Positions 1 to 9,500 of a DNA stretch of 64,000 bases are shown in pieces. Origin of the DNA: Mesonia aquimarina (GTDB lineage Bacteria; Bacteroidota; Bacteroidia; Flavobacteriales; Flavobacteriaceae). Position 1 is the stretch's first letter. Each line of letters starts with the position of its first letter. The position numbers were made by a program, and so were the translations under genes. Where the stretch lies: NCBI RefSeq assembly GCF_003667275.1, contig NZ_RCNV01000001.1, positions 434,001 to 498,000 of the forward strand. The letters are read 5' to 3'. The notes beneath the pieces were generated by a model, which was given only the letters and a program-made list of their open reading frames with translations, had not been told where the DNA came from and did no database searches.

Positions 1-610
1 CTTAGAGTATATTGCAAGAATTGTAGTTATAAAAAGACCATTTCGTTATATTTTTAGCTTCTACGGAATTATAGACTTACTTTCTACCCTTCCGCTTTAT
101 TTATCATTGATCATTACCGGAAGCTCAGCTCTATTCACTATAAGAGCTTTACGTTTACTTAGAGTTTTTAGAATTTTAAAAATTAATCGTTACATAGGCG
201 AAGGAAATAAACTAATGGTTGCATTGCGTGACAGCCGACCAAAAATTTTAGTATTTCTTTTTGCGGTAGTTGTACTTTCCCTAATTTTTGGGACAGTAAT
301 GTATATGGTTGAAGGCGCAGAAAGCGGTTTTACGAGTATTCCAGCAAGTGTTTATTGGTGTATTGTAACCTTAACTACTGTTGGCTTTGGTGATATACAT
401 CCCATAACACCTCTAGGCCAATTTATAGCATCACTAATTATGATCATGGGATACGGGATCATCGCCGTTCCTACAGGAATTGTAAGTGCAGAATATTCTA
501 AAGCAAGCCGAAAAGAAATCGTTAACAATACACAATCTTGCTATAATTGCAATGAAAAACAACATTTTAATAAGGCTGATTATTGTCATCATTGCGGATA
601 TAAACTCTAA
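1..610 (+). CDS. Voltage-gated K+ channel-like ion transporter (5' end outside window)
   Basis: The frame is open from base 2, so the N-terminus lies upstream of the window; the TTG at 107 is internal. The visible part has the end of a voltage-sensor domain: an S4-like helix with regularly spaced arginines (RALRLLRVFRILKINR), then S5, a pore loop with the K+ selectivity filter TVGFGD, and S6. After S6 comes a short cytosolic tail with a CxxC...CxxC zinc ribbon (CYNC...CHHC) ending in GYKL. This is a six-helix inner-membrane K+ channel of the Kv/KvAP type. The ribbon is probably a structural or redox/metal-sensing tail. The stop overlaps the miaA start by one base (TAATG), so the two are probably co-transcribed. 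Confidence 0.88.
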   Translation, partial: LEYIARIVVIKRPFRYIFSFYGIIDLLSTLPLYLSLIITGSSALFTIRALRLLRVFRILKINRYIGEGNKLMVALRDSRPKILVFLFAVVVLSLIFGTVMYMVEGAESGFTSIPASVYWCIVTLTTVGFGDIHPITPLGQFIASLIMIMGYGIIAVPTGIVSAEYSKASRKEIVNNTQSCYNCNEKQHFNKADYCHHCGYKL

Positions 611-1524
611 TGCAAAATAAGTATTTAATTTCTATTGTAGGGCCTACAGCTATCGGCAAAACTTCTAAAAGTATAGCGTTAGCAAAGTACTTTTCTTCTG
701 AAATAATTTCGGCAGATTCTAGACAGTTTTTTAAAGAAATGAAAATTGGTACCGCGGTTCCTTCAACTGAAGAATTAGCGGCAGTAAAGCATCATTTTAT
801 TCAGCATATTTCTATTGAAAAAAATTATTCAGTAGGTGTTTTTGAACGTGACGTAATTAAAAAAATAAACCAATTATTTGAGGAAAATGATTTTTTGTTC
901 CTTGTAGGTGGTAGCGGATTGTATACAAAAGCTATAAATAAAGGTTTAAATGAATTTCCAAAAGTTGATCCTGCAATTAGGGAAAAATTAAATCTACAAG
1001 TTGATGTAGAGGGCTTAATTCCCCTTCAAAAAAAATTAGCAGAATTAGATCCGGAATATGCTAAAAAAGTGGACTTAGAAAATCCACAACGTGTAATTAG
1101 AGCTTTAGAAATTTGTTTAGGAAGCAATCATAACTATTCTTATTATTTAAACAAACCTTCTAAGAAAAGAAATTTTTCAAGTCTAAAAATTGGCTTGACT
1201 GCTCCTCGAGAGATTATATATAAACGCATTGAACAGCGTGTAGATATAATGATTCAAGAAGGCTTACTTGAGGAAGCCCAAAAATTATATTCATTTAAAA
1301 ACTTAAATGCTCTAAATACTGTTGGTTACAAAGAAATTTTCGCGTATTTAGATGGGGAGTTTTCTCTAGATTTTGCCATTGAGGAAATTAAAAAAAATAC
1401 ACGAAGATTTGCTAAAAGGCAATTAACTTGGTATAGAAAAGATTCCGATATCAAATGGTTTGAATATGATTGTTCAACTGAAGAAATTATCAATTACATA
1501 AAACAAAAAACAACTTCACGATAA
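610..1524 (+). CDS. miaA: tRNA dimethylallyltransferase
   Basis: MiaA transfers a dimethylallyl group from DMAPP to N6 of A37 in tRNAs that read UNN codons. The 304-residue protein has the family P-loop GPTAIGKT at residues 11-18, the downstream SADSRQ motif that contacts the tRNA base and diphosphate, and the GGSGLY segment near residue 98. Length is normal for the family. The start ATG overlaps the stop of the upstream ion-channel gene by one base, so translation is probably coupled. A bidirectional hairpin overlaps the stop codon and separates it from the convergent response regulator gene. Confidence 0.95.
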   Translation: MQNKYLISIVGPTAIGKTSKSIALAKYFSSEIISADSRQFFKEMKIGTAVPSTEELAAVKHHFIQHISIEKNYSVGVFERDVIKKINQLFEENDFLFLVGGSGLYTKAINKGLNEFPKVDPAIREKLNLQVDVEGLIPLQKKLAELDPEYAKKVDLENPQRVIRALEICLGSNHNYSYYLNKPSKKRNFSSLKIGLTAPREIIYKRIEQRVDIMIQEGLLEEAQKLYSFKNLNALNTVGYKEIFAYLDGEFSLDFAIEEIKKNTRRFAKRQLTWYRKDSDIKWFEYDCSTEEIINYIKQKTTSR

Positions 1525-1541
1525 TATATCGTGAAGCAGTT
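1514..1541. terminator. Bidirectional intrinsic terminator between miaA and the response regulator
   Basis: Perfect 9-bp arms cttcacgat/atcgtgaag flank a 5-nt loop. A T-run follows on the plus strand, and on the minus strand the complement of an A-rich stretch gives a U-tract. The miaA stop codon lies inside the hairpin. Confidence 0.8.
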
Positions 1542-1568
1542 TTTGAAACTGAAATTGCTTTCTATTTT

Positions 1569-2288
1569 TTATGCACTTTCTTCTTTATTTCTAATCACTA
1601 ACCTAAATCCTTCTCCGTGAATATTTAAAATTTCTACATTTTCGTCTTTCTTTAAATACTTACGTAATTTAGCAATGTACACATCCATACTTCTTGAGGT
1701 GAAATAATTATCATCTCTCCAAATTTTAGTAAGTGCTAATTCACGAGGCATTAAATCATTTTCGTGCAAAGCCAAAAGACGTAATAATTCGTTTTCTTTT
1801 GGAGATAGTTTTGAAGGCTCCTCGTCTTTAAAAGTTAAAAAACGAAGTTTTGAATTTAAATGAAAAGCACCAATTGTAAACTCAAATTGTTTGCTATCTG
1901 CAATGCTATCAGTAGCTTTACGCTGCATAATAGCTTTTATTTTCATCAATAAAACTTCGCTATCAAAAGGTTTGTTTAGGTAATCGTCTGCACCTACTTT
2001 ATAACCTTTTAATACATCTTCTTTCATAGCTTTTGCCGTTAAGAAGATAATAGGAATTTCTTCATTCTTTTCTCTGATTTCCTTTGCTAAGGTAAACCCA
2101 TCCTTGTAAGGCATCATTACGTCTAGAATACAAAGATCAAAATCATCTTTTTTGAACTTCTCAAATCCTTCCATTCCATTTTTAGCGTGAGTAACTTCGT
2201 AGTCATTCATTGCTAAATAATCTTTTAAGACAATTCCGAAGTTTGGATCGTCTTCAACTAATAAAATTTTCTTGCTTTCAGTTTCCAT
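1569..2288 (-). CDS. OmpR/PhoB-family response regulator
   Basis: A 239-residue DNA-binding response regulator. The receiver domain (about residues 6-120) has the acidic pocket EDD at 12-14, phospho-acceptor Asp56 (LCILDVMMP), Thr84 (IFLTAKA) and Lys106 (LNKPF). A winged-helix Trans_reg_C domain (about 135-230) follows, with the typical RSMDVYIAKLRKYL recognition region. The gene lies 4 bp downstream of a histidine kinase gene on the same strand, so it is the cognate regulator. The signal sensed and the target genes cannot be told from sequence. Confidence 0.93.
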   Translation of the reverse strand: METESKKILLVEDDPNFGIVLKDYLAMNDYEVTHAKNGMEGFEKFKKDDFDLCILDVMMPYKDGFTLAKEIREKNEEIPIIFLTAKAMKEDVLKGYKVGADDYLNKPFDSEVLLMKIKAIMQRKATDSIADSKQFEFTIGAFHLNSKLRFLTFKDEEPSKLSPKENELLRLLALHENDLMPRELALTKIWRDDNYFTSRSMDVYIAKLRKYLKKDENVEILNIHGEGFRLVIRNKEESA

Positions 2289-2292
2289 ATAT

Positions 2293-3864
2293 TTATGATA
2301 TTAGTGGTAATTTAATTATAAATGTTGTTCCTTTTCCTTTTTCACTTTCTACTGTTATCAGTCCGTGATGGTCAATAACAATTTGTTTTACATAAGCCAA
2401 ACCTAAACCGTGGCCTTTTACATCATGAATATCGCCCGTGTGTTCTCTATAAAATTTTTCAAAAATCTTTTTTTGCACAGAACGGCTCATTCCTTTTCCT
2501 TGATCTCTAATTTTTAATACAATAAAATTCTTTACATTTTCTGTATAAATATCAATTTTTGGCTGCTCTGGAGAATATTTTATAGCATTGTCTAAAATAT
2601 TGACCAATACATTAGTAAAGTGCGTTTCATTTGCTAAAATTGAACTTTTTAAAGCTCCAAAATGTGTTTGAACATAGCCTTCTCTTTCATCCACAATTAA
2701 TTGAATATGTGTTATAGAATCTTCAATTATTTCGTGTAATTTTAGGCGTTCTTTTTTTATATCAAGCTCATTCTTTTCTAATTTGGACATCCGCAACACA
2801 TTTTCTACTTGTGCGTGCATTCGTCTATTTTCATCCCTAATCATTTTCATATAACGCTGAACCTTTTCAGTATCATTGGCTATTTTAGGGTTTTTCACAG
2901 AATCTAAAGCCAAATTTATGGTTGCAATTGGCGTTTTGAATTCGTGCGTCATATTGTTTATAAAATCTGTTTTAATCTGAGAAATTTGTCTTTGCTTAAT
3001 TAATTGAGACAGAGCACTAGAATAAGCCACTACAATAATTAGCGTAAAAACTATACTTAACAAAGCCATTAATGCAATGGAAGAAAGTACTTCTTTCTTT
3101 TTATCCTTAAAGTTGATATATAATTTATAATTGGTTGTTGGCGATTCAAAAATTGGAATACCATAAGTTGTCGCCGTGTTTTTTAATTCAAAATCTTCAG
3201 ATTTTACTTTTGTTGCTAAAAAATCGCTATAAATACCGTATTCATAATCAGATTTTATATCTCTAGCGCTTAATTGTGCATCAATTAAAGTTTTAATACT
3301 TGTGGTGTCTATTCTTTTATAAATAGGTAAATCAGCGGCTTTTTCTTTTATAGCATCTAATAGTAAGTATTTTTCTTCTTCTTCTAGTCTAGAAATTCGC
3401 TGAAACTTTTCTTCTGCACTTAAGTTATTCGGCGCATCAGGTTGATCATTGCGTAAAATTCTAGTAACTTTTACTTCTTTATTAGTTATTTTTTTGAAGT
3501 CAATCGAATCTTTATTACCACTTAAAAATGAAGAGTTTAGCTTATAATCTTCTTGTAAAATACTATTTGAATAGAAAAAAGTTTCATTGGTTAACTGATC
3601 TTGTTTTATCTGAAATAATTCACTAAGTCTAGCACTGGTAGGTTTAGAAGAATCTGCTAAGGTGGCATACTGCACATAATACTTATCTATTTCTTGCTTC
3701 TCTATTTGATCGGCTACATTAATAAGTATTTGCTTGGCATTAAAAGAAAATTGCTCTTCGTTACTTTCTACGGTATTTTTGATCCAATATCCTTGTACAA
3801 AAATAATACCTATCAACGAAAGACTCATTAATAGTATAAGAAGTAAAAATAGCTTTTTATTCAT
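2293..3864 (-). CDS. Membrane sensor histidine kinase
   Basis: A 523-residue two-helix sensor kinase. TM1 spans about residues 4-26, a periplasmic sensor region of about 230 residues without a recognised fold follows, and TM2 spans about 260-283. The dimerisation/phospho-acceptor domain contains His307 in MTHEFKTP, and the HATPase domain has the N-box NILDNAIKYSP and G-box GHGLGLAY. It is the first gene of the kinase-regulator pair. A perfect -7 box (TACTTTTG) lies only 5 nt before the ATG, so the mRNA should start at or within the start codon. Confidence 0.93.
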   Translation of the reverse strand: MNKKLFLLLILLMSLSLIGIIFVQGYWIKNTVESNEEQFSFNAKQILINVADQIEKQEIDKYYVQYATLADSSKPTSARLSELFQIKQDQLTNETFFYSNSILQEDYKLNSSFLSGNKDSIDFKKITNKEVKVTRILRNDQPDAPNNLSAEEKFQRISRLEEEEKYLLLDAIKEKAADLPIYKRIDTTSIKTLIDAQLSARDIKSDYEYGIYSDFLATKVKSEDFELKNTATTYGIPIFESPTTNYKLYINFKDKKKEVLSSIALMALLSIVFTLIIVVAYSSALSQLIKQRQISQIKTDFINNMTHEFKTPIATINLALDSVKNPKIANDTEKVQRYMKMIRDENRRMHAQVENVLRMSKLEKNELDIKKERLKLHEIIEDSITHIQLIVDEREGYVQTHFGALKSSILANETHFTNVLVNILDNAIKYSPEQPKIDIYTENVKNFIVLKIRDQGKGMSRSVQKKIFEKFYREHTGDIHDVKGHGLGLAYVKQIVIDHHGLITVESEKGKGTTFIIKLPLIS

Positions 3865-3869
3865 GTGCC

Positions 3870-3877
3870 CAAAAGTA
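3870..3877 (-). promoter_or_regulatory. -7 promoter element of the histidine kinase gene
   Basis: Minus-strand TACTTTTG matches the Bacteroidota -7 consensus TAnnTTTG exactly. Only ggcac separates it from the ATG. I see no TTG at the expected -33 distance, so the call rests on one box. Confidence 0.5.
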
Positions 3878-3922
3878 AGATTTTAACATTTAGATTTTAA
3901 ATGGTTTAACCAAATGTTAACA

Positions 3923-4507
3923 TTAACTCTTCCCTTTGTTTAAAAGCCTTTCGTGCAGTTTCTTTACTTGAAGTTTTGTAGTCTCTAATTCTATGTTTTC
4001 AATAATAAAATCTGCAAAATCTTTCTTTTTCTCGTCAGACCACTGATTTTTCATGCGTGCTTCTATTTGTTCTTTACTAGAATTATCTCTTTCTTGAAGC
4101 CGCTTTATTTTTTCATCTTTAGGTGCAGTCACTAAAATACTAAAATCACATTTTTTATATCCTCCTTTTTCAAATAAGATAGCTGCTTCGTAAATTACAT
4201 AAGCAGATTGTTGTTGATCGTACCATTCTTGAAAATGCTCCTGTACCCTTGGGTGAATTATTCCATTTAATTCTGCTAGCAACTCTGCATCTGCAAATAC
4301 TTTTGAAGCAATATACTCCCGATCTGGTTGATTATTCTTATAGGCATTTTCTCCTAAAAGTTGAATAACTTCTTTTTTTACTGAAATAAAATTCAGCATT
4401 TTTTTAGCTTCCTCATCGGCAATATAAATCGGTATTCCGTAAGATTCGAACATCTTTGCTACAGTTGTTTTACCACTTCCTATACCACCGGTTAAACCAA
4501 TAATCAT
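3923..4507 (-). CDS. coaE: Dephospho-CoA kinase
   Basis: CoaE phosphorylates the 3'-hydroxyl of dephospho-CoA, the last step of CoA synthesis. The 194-residue protein opens with the P-loop GGIGSGKT (residues 7-14), followed by the conserved ADEEAKK acceptor-site segment near residue 30, HPRV near 85 and the lid region QERDNSSKEQ. It overlaps the end of the upstream YbbR gene by 4 bp, so it is the last gene of a three-gene operon (glycosyltransferase, YbbR protein, coaE). The coaBC gene of the same pathway lies about 10 kb away in this window. Confidence 0.95.
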   Translation of the reverse strand: MIIGLTGGIGSGKTTVAKMFESYGIPIYIADEEAKKMLNFISVKKEVIQLLGENAYKNNQPDREYIASKVFADAELLAELNGIIHPRVQEHFQEWYDQQQSAYVIYEAAILFEKGGYKKCDFSILVTAPKDEKIKRLQERDNSSKEQIEARMKNQWSDEKKKDFADFIIENIELETTKLQVKKLHERLLNKGKS

Positions 4508-5463
4508 TTCCGCTTAATTATAAATTGAACTTTATTAATATTAAGTCGAGCATCGCTTATAAACTTAGGCTGTTTAATAAGTTTAGGAATAATAAAATTT
4601 TGCTCCTTCTCTATCTCAGAAAAATCGCAAATTACACTAAAGTCATTTTTAGAAATCAATTCAAAATCCTTCAGACTTACACTAAAAATAACCACTACTT
4701 TTTTCGGAAAAATACTTATATCCGTATTCTCAGGGTTATTAATTACTTCAATAGGCACCTCTACTCTACCTTCAGTAAATTTTTCTACATCTAATGTATA
4801 ATCTACCTTAGTCCTATAAAAACTTACTTGCGAAATAGTAGTGGTATCTAAAGCTACACTTCCTTTTTGATCAGCCTTAATATTTTTTAAGTTTAATTCT
4901 TCCGTAAATATTTCTGAAATAGTATCAATATTTTTTATTGATCCGCTGATTTTAATTGAATCAGGCAAAATAGCTAAGGGTTTTTGAGAAGAATAACCCG
5001 GAGCATAAGAAACTTTTATAGAAGATTTTACTGCAATTTTTTTTGTTGATTTTTGAAGAAAAGGAATAGCAATAGTGTCTTCTAAAAACCTAATATTATT
5101 GGTTTTTATATTTAATATTTGTTTAATACTATCTTTTTGTTGCGGAATTATATACAATAAATTACTTTTTGAAGCCGGTAAGTTTTCTAAATCTACCTTA
5201 ATTGAAGAATTAAAAAGCTTTAACCAGGCTAAACTAAACCCGTTTTCTTGAACACTAAATCTTAGGACTTCTTGTTTTTTTTCAACTAATTTATCTTTAG
5301 GACTATTTTCTAAAATAAGCGGTACACTAATGGTTTGTTCATAATCTTTAGAAAACTGAACAATCAGCCATATAAAAACTGCAAAAACAAGAAAAAAAGA
5401 AAAAGCTTTCAAGTTTTTTCTTTTAAATGGAATTTTGGACAAACGTTTTATTTTACGTGGCAT
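4504..5463 (-). CDS. YbbR-like domain protein, single-pass membrane anchored
   Basis: 319 residues. A strongly basic N-terminus (MPRKIKRLSKIPFKRKNLK) is followed by one transmembrane helix (about residues 19-37) and a long extracytoplasmic beta-rich region with two or three YbbR-like repeats. YbbR/CdaR proteins regulate cyclic-di-AMP synthase in Firmicutes, but no cyclase gene is adjacent here, so that role should not be assumed. The gene is 2 bp downstream of the glycosyltransferase and overlaps coaE. Family assignment is fairly safe; function is unknown. Confidence 0.8.
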   Translation of the reverse strand: MPRKIKRLSKIPFKRKNLKAFSFFLVFAVFIWLIVQFSKDYEQTISVPLILENSPKDKLVEKKQEVLRFSVQENGFSLAWLKLFNSSIKVDLENLPASKSNLLYIIPQQKDSIKQILNIKTNNIRFLEDTIAIPFLQKSTKKIAVKSSIKVSYAPGYSSQKPLAILPDSIKISGSIKNIDTISEIFTEELNLKNIKADQKGSVALDTTTISQVSFYRTKVDYTLDVEKFTEGRVEVPIEVINNPENTDISIFPKKVVVIFSVSLKDFELISKNDFSVICDFSEIEKEQNFIIPKLIKQPKFISDARLNINKVQFIIKRK

Positions 5464-5465
5464 GT

Positions 5466-6467
5466 TTACTTAAAAAACAGTTTAGGAAAAGCTTCTTTAG
5501 GTTCTTTTCTGAGTAGCCTAAGATAGTAGGTAGATTTTAGAAACCCAAGACCATAACCAAAAAATTGAATTATAGCTGCCCTAATAGATAAAAATCCTAT
5601 ATAAATACTTTTGGTTTTTAATGTTGCCAAAAAACCTATTAATAAAAAGTAAAATACAAATAGTAGAACAGGAAAATAAACTTGAAATAATAGCAACAAC
5701 AGAGCTACAAAAAAACTGAAGGTAAAAAATGAAGGAAACCAAAAAACCGGACTTGAGGTTTCGGGATGCCAATTATTTAATATTACACGCACCATTCCAA
5801 ATTTATGAACTTGTTGATAAAATTTAGACCAACTTATTCTTCGTTTATGATAAACATAGGCATTGGGAATTAAGCAAGTTTTAAAGCCCGCATTTTTAAT
5901 TCTAATAGCTAAATCAGGATCTTCTCCTGGATGAATTTTACCAAATCCCTTAGTAGCTTCAAAAGCTTTTTTTGAAATTCCCATATTAAAACTACGTGGC
6001 TCAAATTTTTTGACTGCTTTTTTTCTACCTCTAATTCCTCCGGTAGTCAAAAAAGAAGTCATTACAAAATTTATGGCTTTTTGGATATTAGTAAAACTTT
6101 TATCAGCTTCATCAGGACCACCAAAGCAATCTACATAATTTGCTTTTAAAAAATCATCTACATTATTTAAATAATCACTAGGAAGAACAACATCACTATC
6201 TAAAACAATAAAATAATTTCCTGATGCCTTTTGCATCCCATAATTTCTAGAATCACCGGGACCGGAATTGTTTTTTTTAAGATATAAGATACTTAAAAAA
6301 GTATCATAATTTCTAACAATGTGTTCTGAGGTTTCCGTTGAACCGTCTTCTACAATAACCACTTCAAAAGGAATATTGGTCTGTAAGTTTTTAAAACTCA
6401 TCAACAATTCCTCAATTTCATTGGGACGATTATAAACCGGTATTATAAAACTATATGATATTTTCAC
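5466..6467 (-). CDS. Family 2 glycosyltransferase with C-terminal membrane helices
   Basis: 333 residues. The N-terminal GT-A domain has FIIPVYNRP at 8-16, VEDGS around residue 40, the nucleotide-binding DSD near 94 and the GEDPDLAIRIKNAG acceptor/catalytic segment near 200. Two to three hydrophobic helices lie between about 245 and 315. It probably transfers a sugar to a lipid or envelope glycan on the inner face of the membrane; donor and acceptor are unknown. The start codon is GTG (revcomp of cac at 6465-6467), placed 4 nt after a perfect -7 box. It is the first gene of the operon with the YbbR protein and coaE. Confidence 0.88.
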   Translation of the reverse strand: MKISYSFIIPVYNRPNEIEELLMSFKNLQTNIPFEVVIVEDGSTETSEHIVRNYDTFLSILYLKKNNSGPGDSRNYGMQKASGNYFIVLDSDVVLPSDYLNNVDDFLKANYVDCFGGPDEADKSFTNIQKAINFVMTSFLTTGGIRGRKKAVKKFEPRSFNMGISKKAFEATKGFGKIHPGEDPDLAIRIKNAGFKTCLIPNAYVYHKRRISWSKFYQQVHKFGMVRVILNNWHPETSSPVFWFPSFFTFSFFVALLLLLFQVYFPVLLFVFYFLLIGFLATLKTKSIYIGFLSIRAAIIQFFGYGLGFLKSTYYLRLLRKEPKEAFPKLFFK

Positions 6468-6471
6468 ACTA

Positions 6472-6499
6472 CAAAAATAAGCAAAGAAAAAATCCCAAA
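6472..6499 (-). promoter_or_regulatory. Promoter of the glycosyltransferase-ybbR-coaE operon
   Basis: The -7 box TATTTTTG (6472-6479) ends 4 nt before the GTG start. A TTTG (6496-6499) lies 16 bp upstream, a little short of the usual 19-21 bp. That TTTG sits inside the terminator stem of the upstream gene. Confidence 0.5.
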
Positions 6500-6519
6500 G
6501 CTATAAACTTTGGGATTTT
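6488..6519 (-). terminator. Intrinsic terminator of the secreted repeat protein gene
   Basis: The plus strand shows aaaatcccaaag, a 7-nt loop and ctttgggatttt, giving 12-bp arms. On the minus strand the stem is followed by TTTTTTC. It lies 20 bp downstream of the stop codon at 6542. Confidence 0.8.
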
Positions 6520-6541
6520 ACTTTAAACTATTTTAAGAAAG

Positions 6542-9500
6542 TTATTCCTTAATTACACGGAATGTTTTCACTTGTCCATCAATAGTTACACTTACTAAAT
6601 AAGTTGCAGCTGACAATCTATCCATATTAACTTCGGTAGTTAATGTGTTAGGAGTAAGTTGATTTACTTTTTGTCCTAAAAGATTATAAACCACTACTTT
6701 TTCAATTTGGAAAGTAGCCGATAAGCTAAGTGTAGATTTTACCGGGTTAGGGTAATACTCAAAGCCTTCAAACTGCTCAGCTGCTATACTCAAATCTTCT
6801 GTTGTGAAAGACTGAACCGCAGTCCAATCACTAAAGTTATCGTCAGAACAAATAGCACGAACATATACATCATAATCTGTTTCAGGCGTTAGTTCAACTA
6901 GAGTTTCTCCAATAATTCCGTCAGTATCCATTACAGAGATTCCGTCGGTTAGTGGATCAAATTCAGCTTCTCCATAAAGAATCTCCCATTCTGTTTCATC
7001 TCCACTTGCTGTCCAACTGATATCTGCTGAAGTTTGAAGTACATTAGAAATTACTACGTCTGTTGGAGCTTCACAAGGTAATTGCTCTGTTGTAAATGTC
7101 TCTACTGCTGTCCAATCACTTTGATTGTCTTCTCCGCAAATAGCGCGAACATATACATCATAAGGTGTATTAGCCATCAATGGTGAAATAGTTTCTCCTA
7201 TTGTTCCATCGGTATCCATTACAGAAGTACCCTGGGTCATTGGATCAAAATCAGCTTCTCCGTAAAGAATTTCCCATTCTGTTTCAGTTCCACCTGCTGT
7301 CCAATTGATATCTGCTGAAGAATCTGTTACATTTTCTACTATTACATTTGTTGGAACTTCACAAGGCAATTGTTCTGTTGTAAATGTCTCTACTGCTGTC
7401 CAATCACTTTGATCGTCTTCACCACAAACTGCACGAACATATACATCATAAGGTGTATTAGCCATTAATGGTGAAATAGTTTCTCCTATTGTTCCATCGG
7501 TATCCATTACAGAAGTACCCTGGGTCATTGGATCAAAATCAGCTTCTCCGTAAAGAATTTCCCATTCTGTTTCATCATCTCCTGCTGTCCAACTAATATC
7601 TGCTGAAGAATCTGTTACATTTTCTACTATTACATTTGTTGGAGCTTCACAAATTAATAATGGTTCAAAAACAAAATCATCTGCGTATAATTCCCATTCA
7701 TTAGTTCCCGTTGCTCGAACAGCAATATTAATAGTTTCTCCTACATATTCTGATAAATCAAATTCAACTTTTGTCCATATTGCAGGTGCAGTCTCTTCTT
7801 CTTGTAAAGTAACATTAAAAGAACTATCAGAATCACTACCAGTTGTAGATAAAACAACTTCGTAAGGCTCTAAAAATGTAGTACTCCTAGATTTTATCCA
7901 AAATGAAAATTTATCGTTAGTTTCTTCTACTATCTCCATTAATGGAGTAATTAAGTAATCATCATGAGCAGTGGCAGATTCATAAACAATTTTTGCAGCA
8001 TTACTTCCACTATATGCTCCTCCTGTTATAGTTGAAGAAATATTCCATTGATTTGCTGTACCTTGATTAATACTTGACCAGCAAGTAGGAATAGATAGAT
8101 TTGTTTCAAAATCTTCTGCATAAGCCGTATCAATTGCTTCACAGTTTGTATAAAAAGTAATTGGTCCTATCCAAACGCTTTCATTATCATCTCCACAAAT
8201 AGCTCTAACATAAACATCATAGCCCACTCCTCCAGACGTCAAATCAGTTAATTCTTCTCCTATTTCTCCATCGTCATCCATTAAAGAGTTTCCTTCTGTT
8301 TCAGGATCAAAACCTTCTTCTTCATAAAGAATTTCCCATTCAGTTTCATCCTCTCCTGCTGTCCAACTAATATCAGCTGAAGATGTTGTTATATTTTCAA
8401 CTAACAAGTCAACAGGTGCTGGGCAAGTTGGAGGAATTCTTACTTCAAAATCATCTACGAAGAAATCATAATCTTCAGAGTCATCTTCTGTTCCATCAGT
8501 AGCCCAAAAAGCAAACTTAACTGTTCCAGAATATGTACTTAAATCTATAATTTCTTCTTGACCCGTAGCAGATGGAGTATTAGATGCATCATAAGTTAAT
8601 AAATTACTCCACGTTGCTCCGTTATCTTCTGAAATTAATAATTGGACTTCATCATCAGATCCCATATCTGAAGGATTTGAATTAAGATAATTTGTAACAG
8701 CTGTTGTATAAACCAATTCATAAGAATCTGCTGATAAATCAAAAGATGGAGAAATTAACCATTCTTCTCTTCCTGTAGTATACAAATTAATTGCAGCCGC
8801 ATTATTAGAACCTGTGTTTAAAAACTCCTCTTCAAACCAAGATCCTGTTCCTAAATCGGAAGGCCCTTCACTTGGCAATCCACTACCAGCTTCTTCCCAA
8901 CAAGTAGGAATAAAACTAGCAAAATCTTCTACATATTCTGGTATATAAGTAGCACATTCTGTTTGAAAAGAAATTGGTCCTATCCATATGCTCTCATCAT
9001 CTGTACCGCAAATAGCCTTAACATACACATCGTATTCTGTTATGGCTGATAAATCAGCAATTGTTACCCCTAATTCTCCATCATCATCAGCAATTGAAGT
9101 TCCTTCCGTTTCTGCATCAAATCCAGCATCACCGTATAATACTTCCCATTCAGTTTCTGTATTCCCTGCAGTCCAAGTAATATCTGCTGAATCTGAAGTA
9201 ATATTATCTACTGTAAGATCTGTAGGCTCTGCACAATCTGGAGCAAATTGAATACTAGCCCCAAAAACATTAATTATTCCATCACCCGATTCCTTATATA
9301 AATTTACACTAGAAATTACCTTATCATAGTTAGAAGGGTCTACACTCACTTCTAATTGATAAATTCTAGGATTCGAAGAATTACTTGCAGCATTACCATC
9401 GGTTACATTTACTCTTCCCAATCCAGAAATAATTGTCATATTTGCAGGACCTCCATACCAATCTGGTATATCGGTATTAGGAATTTCCTGAGTAGTATCG

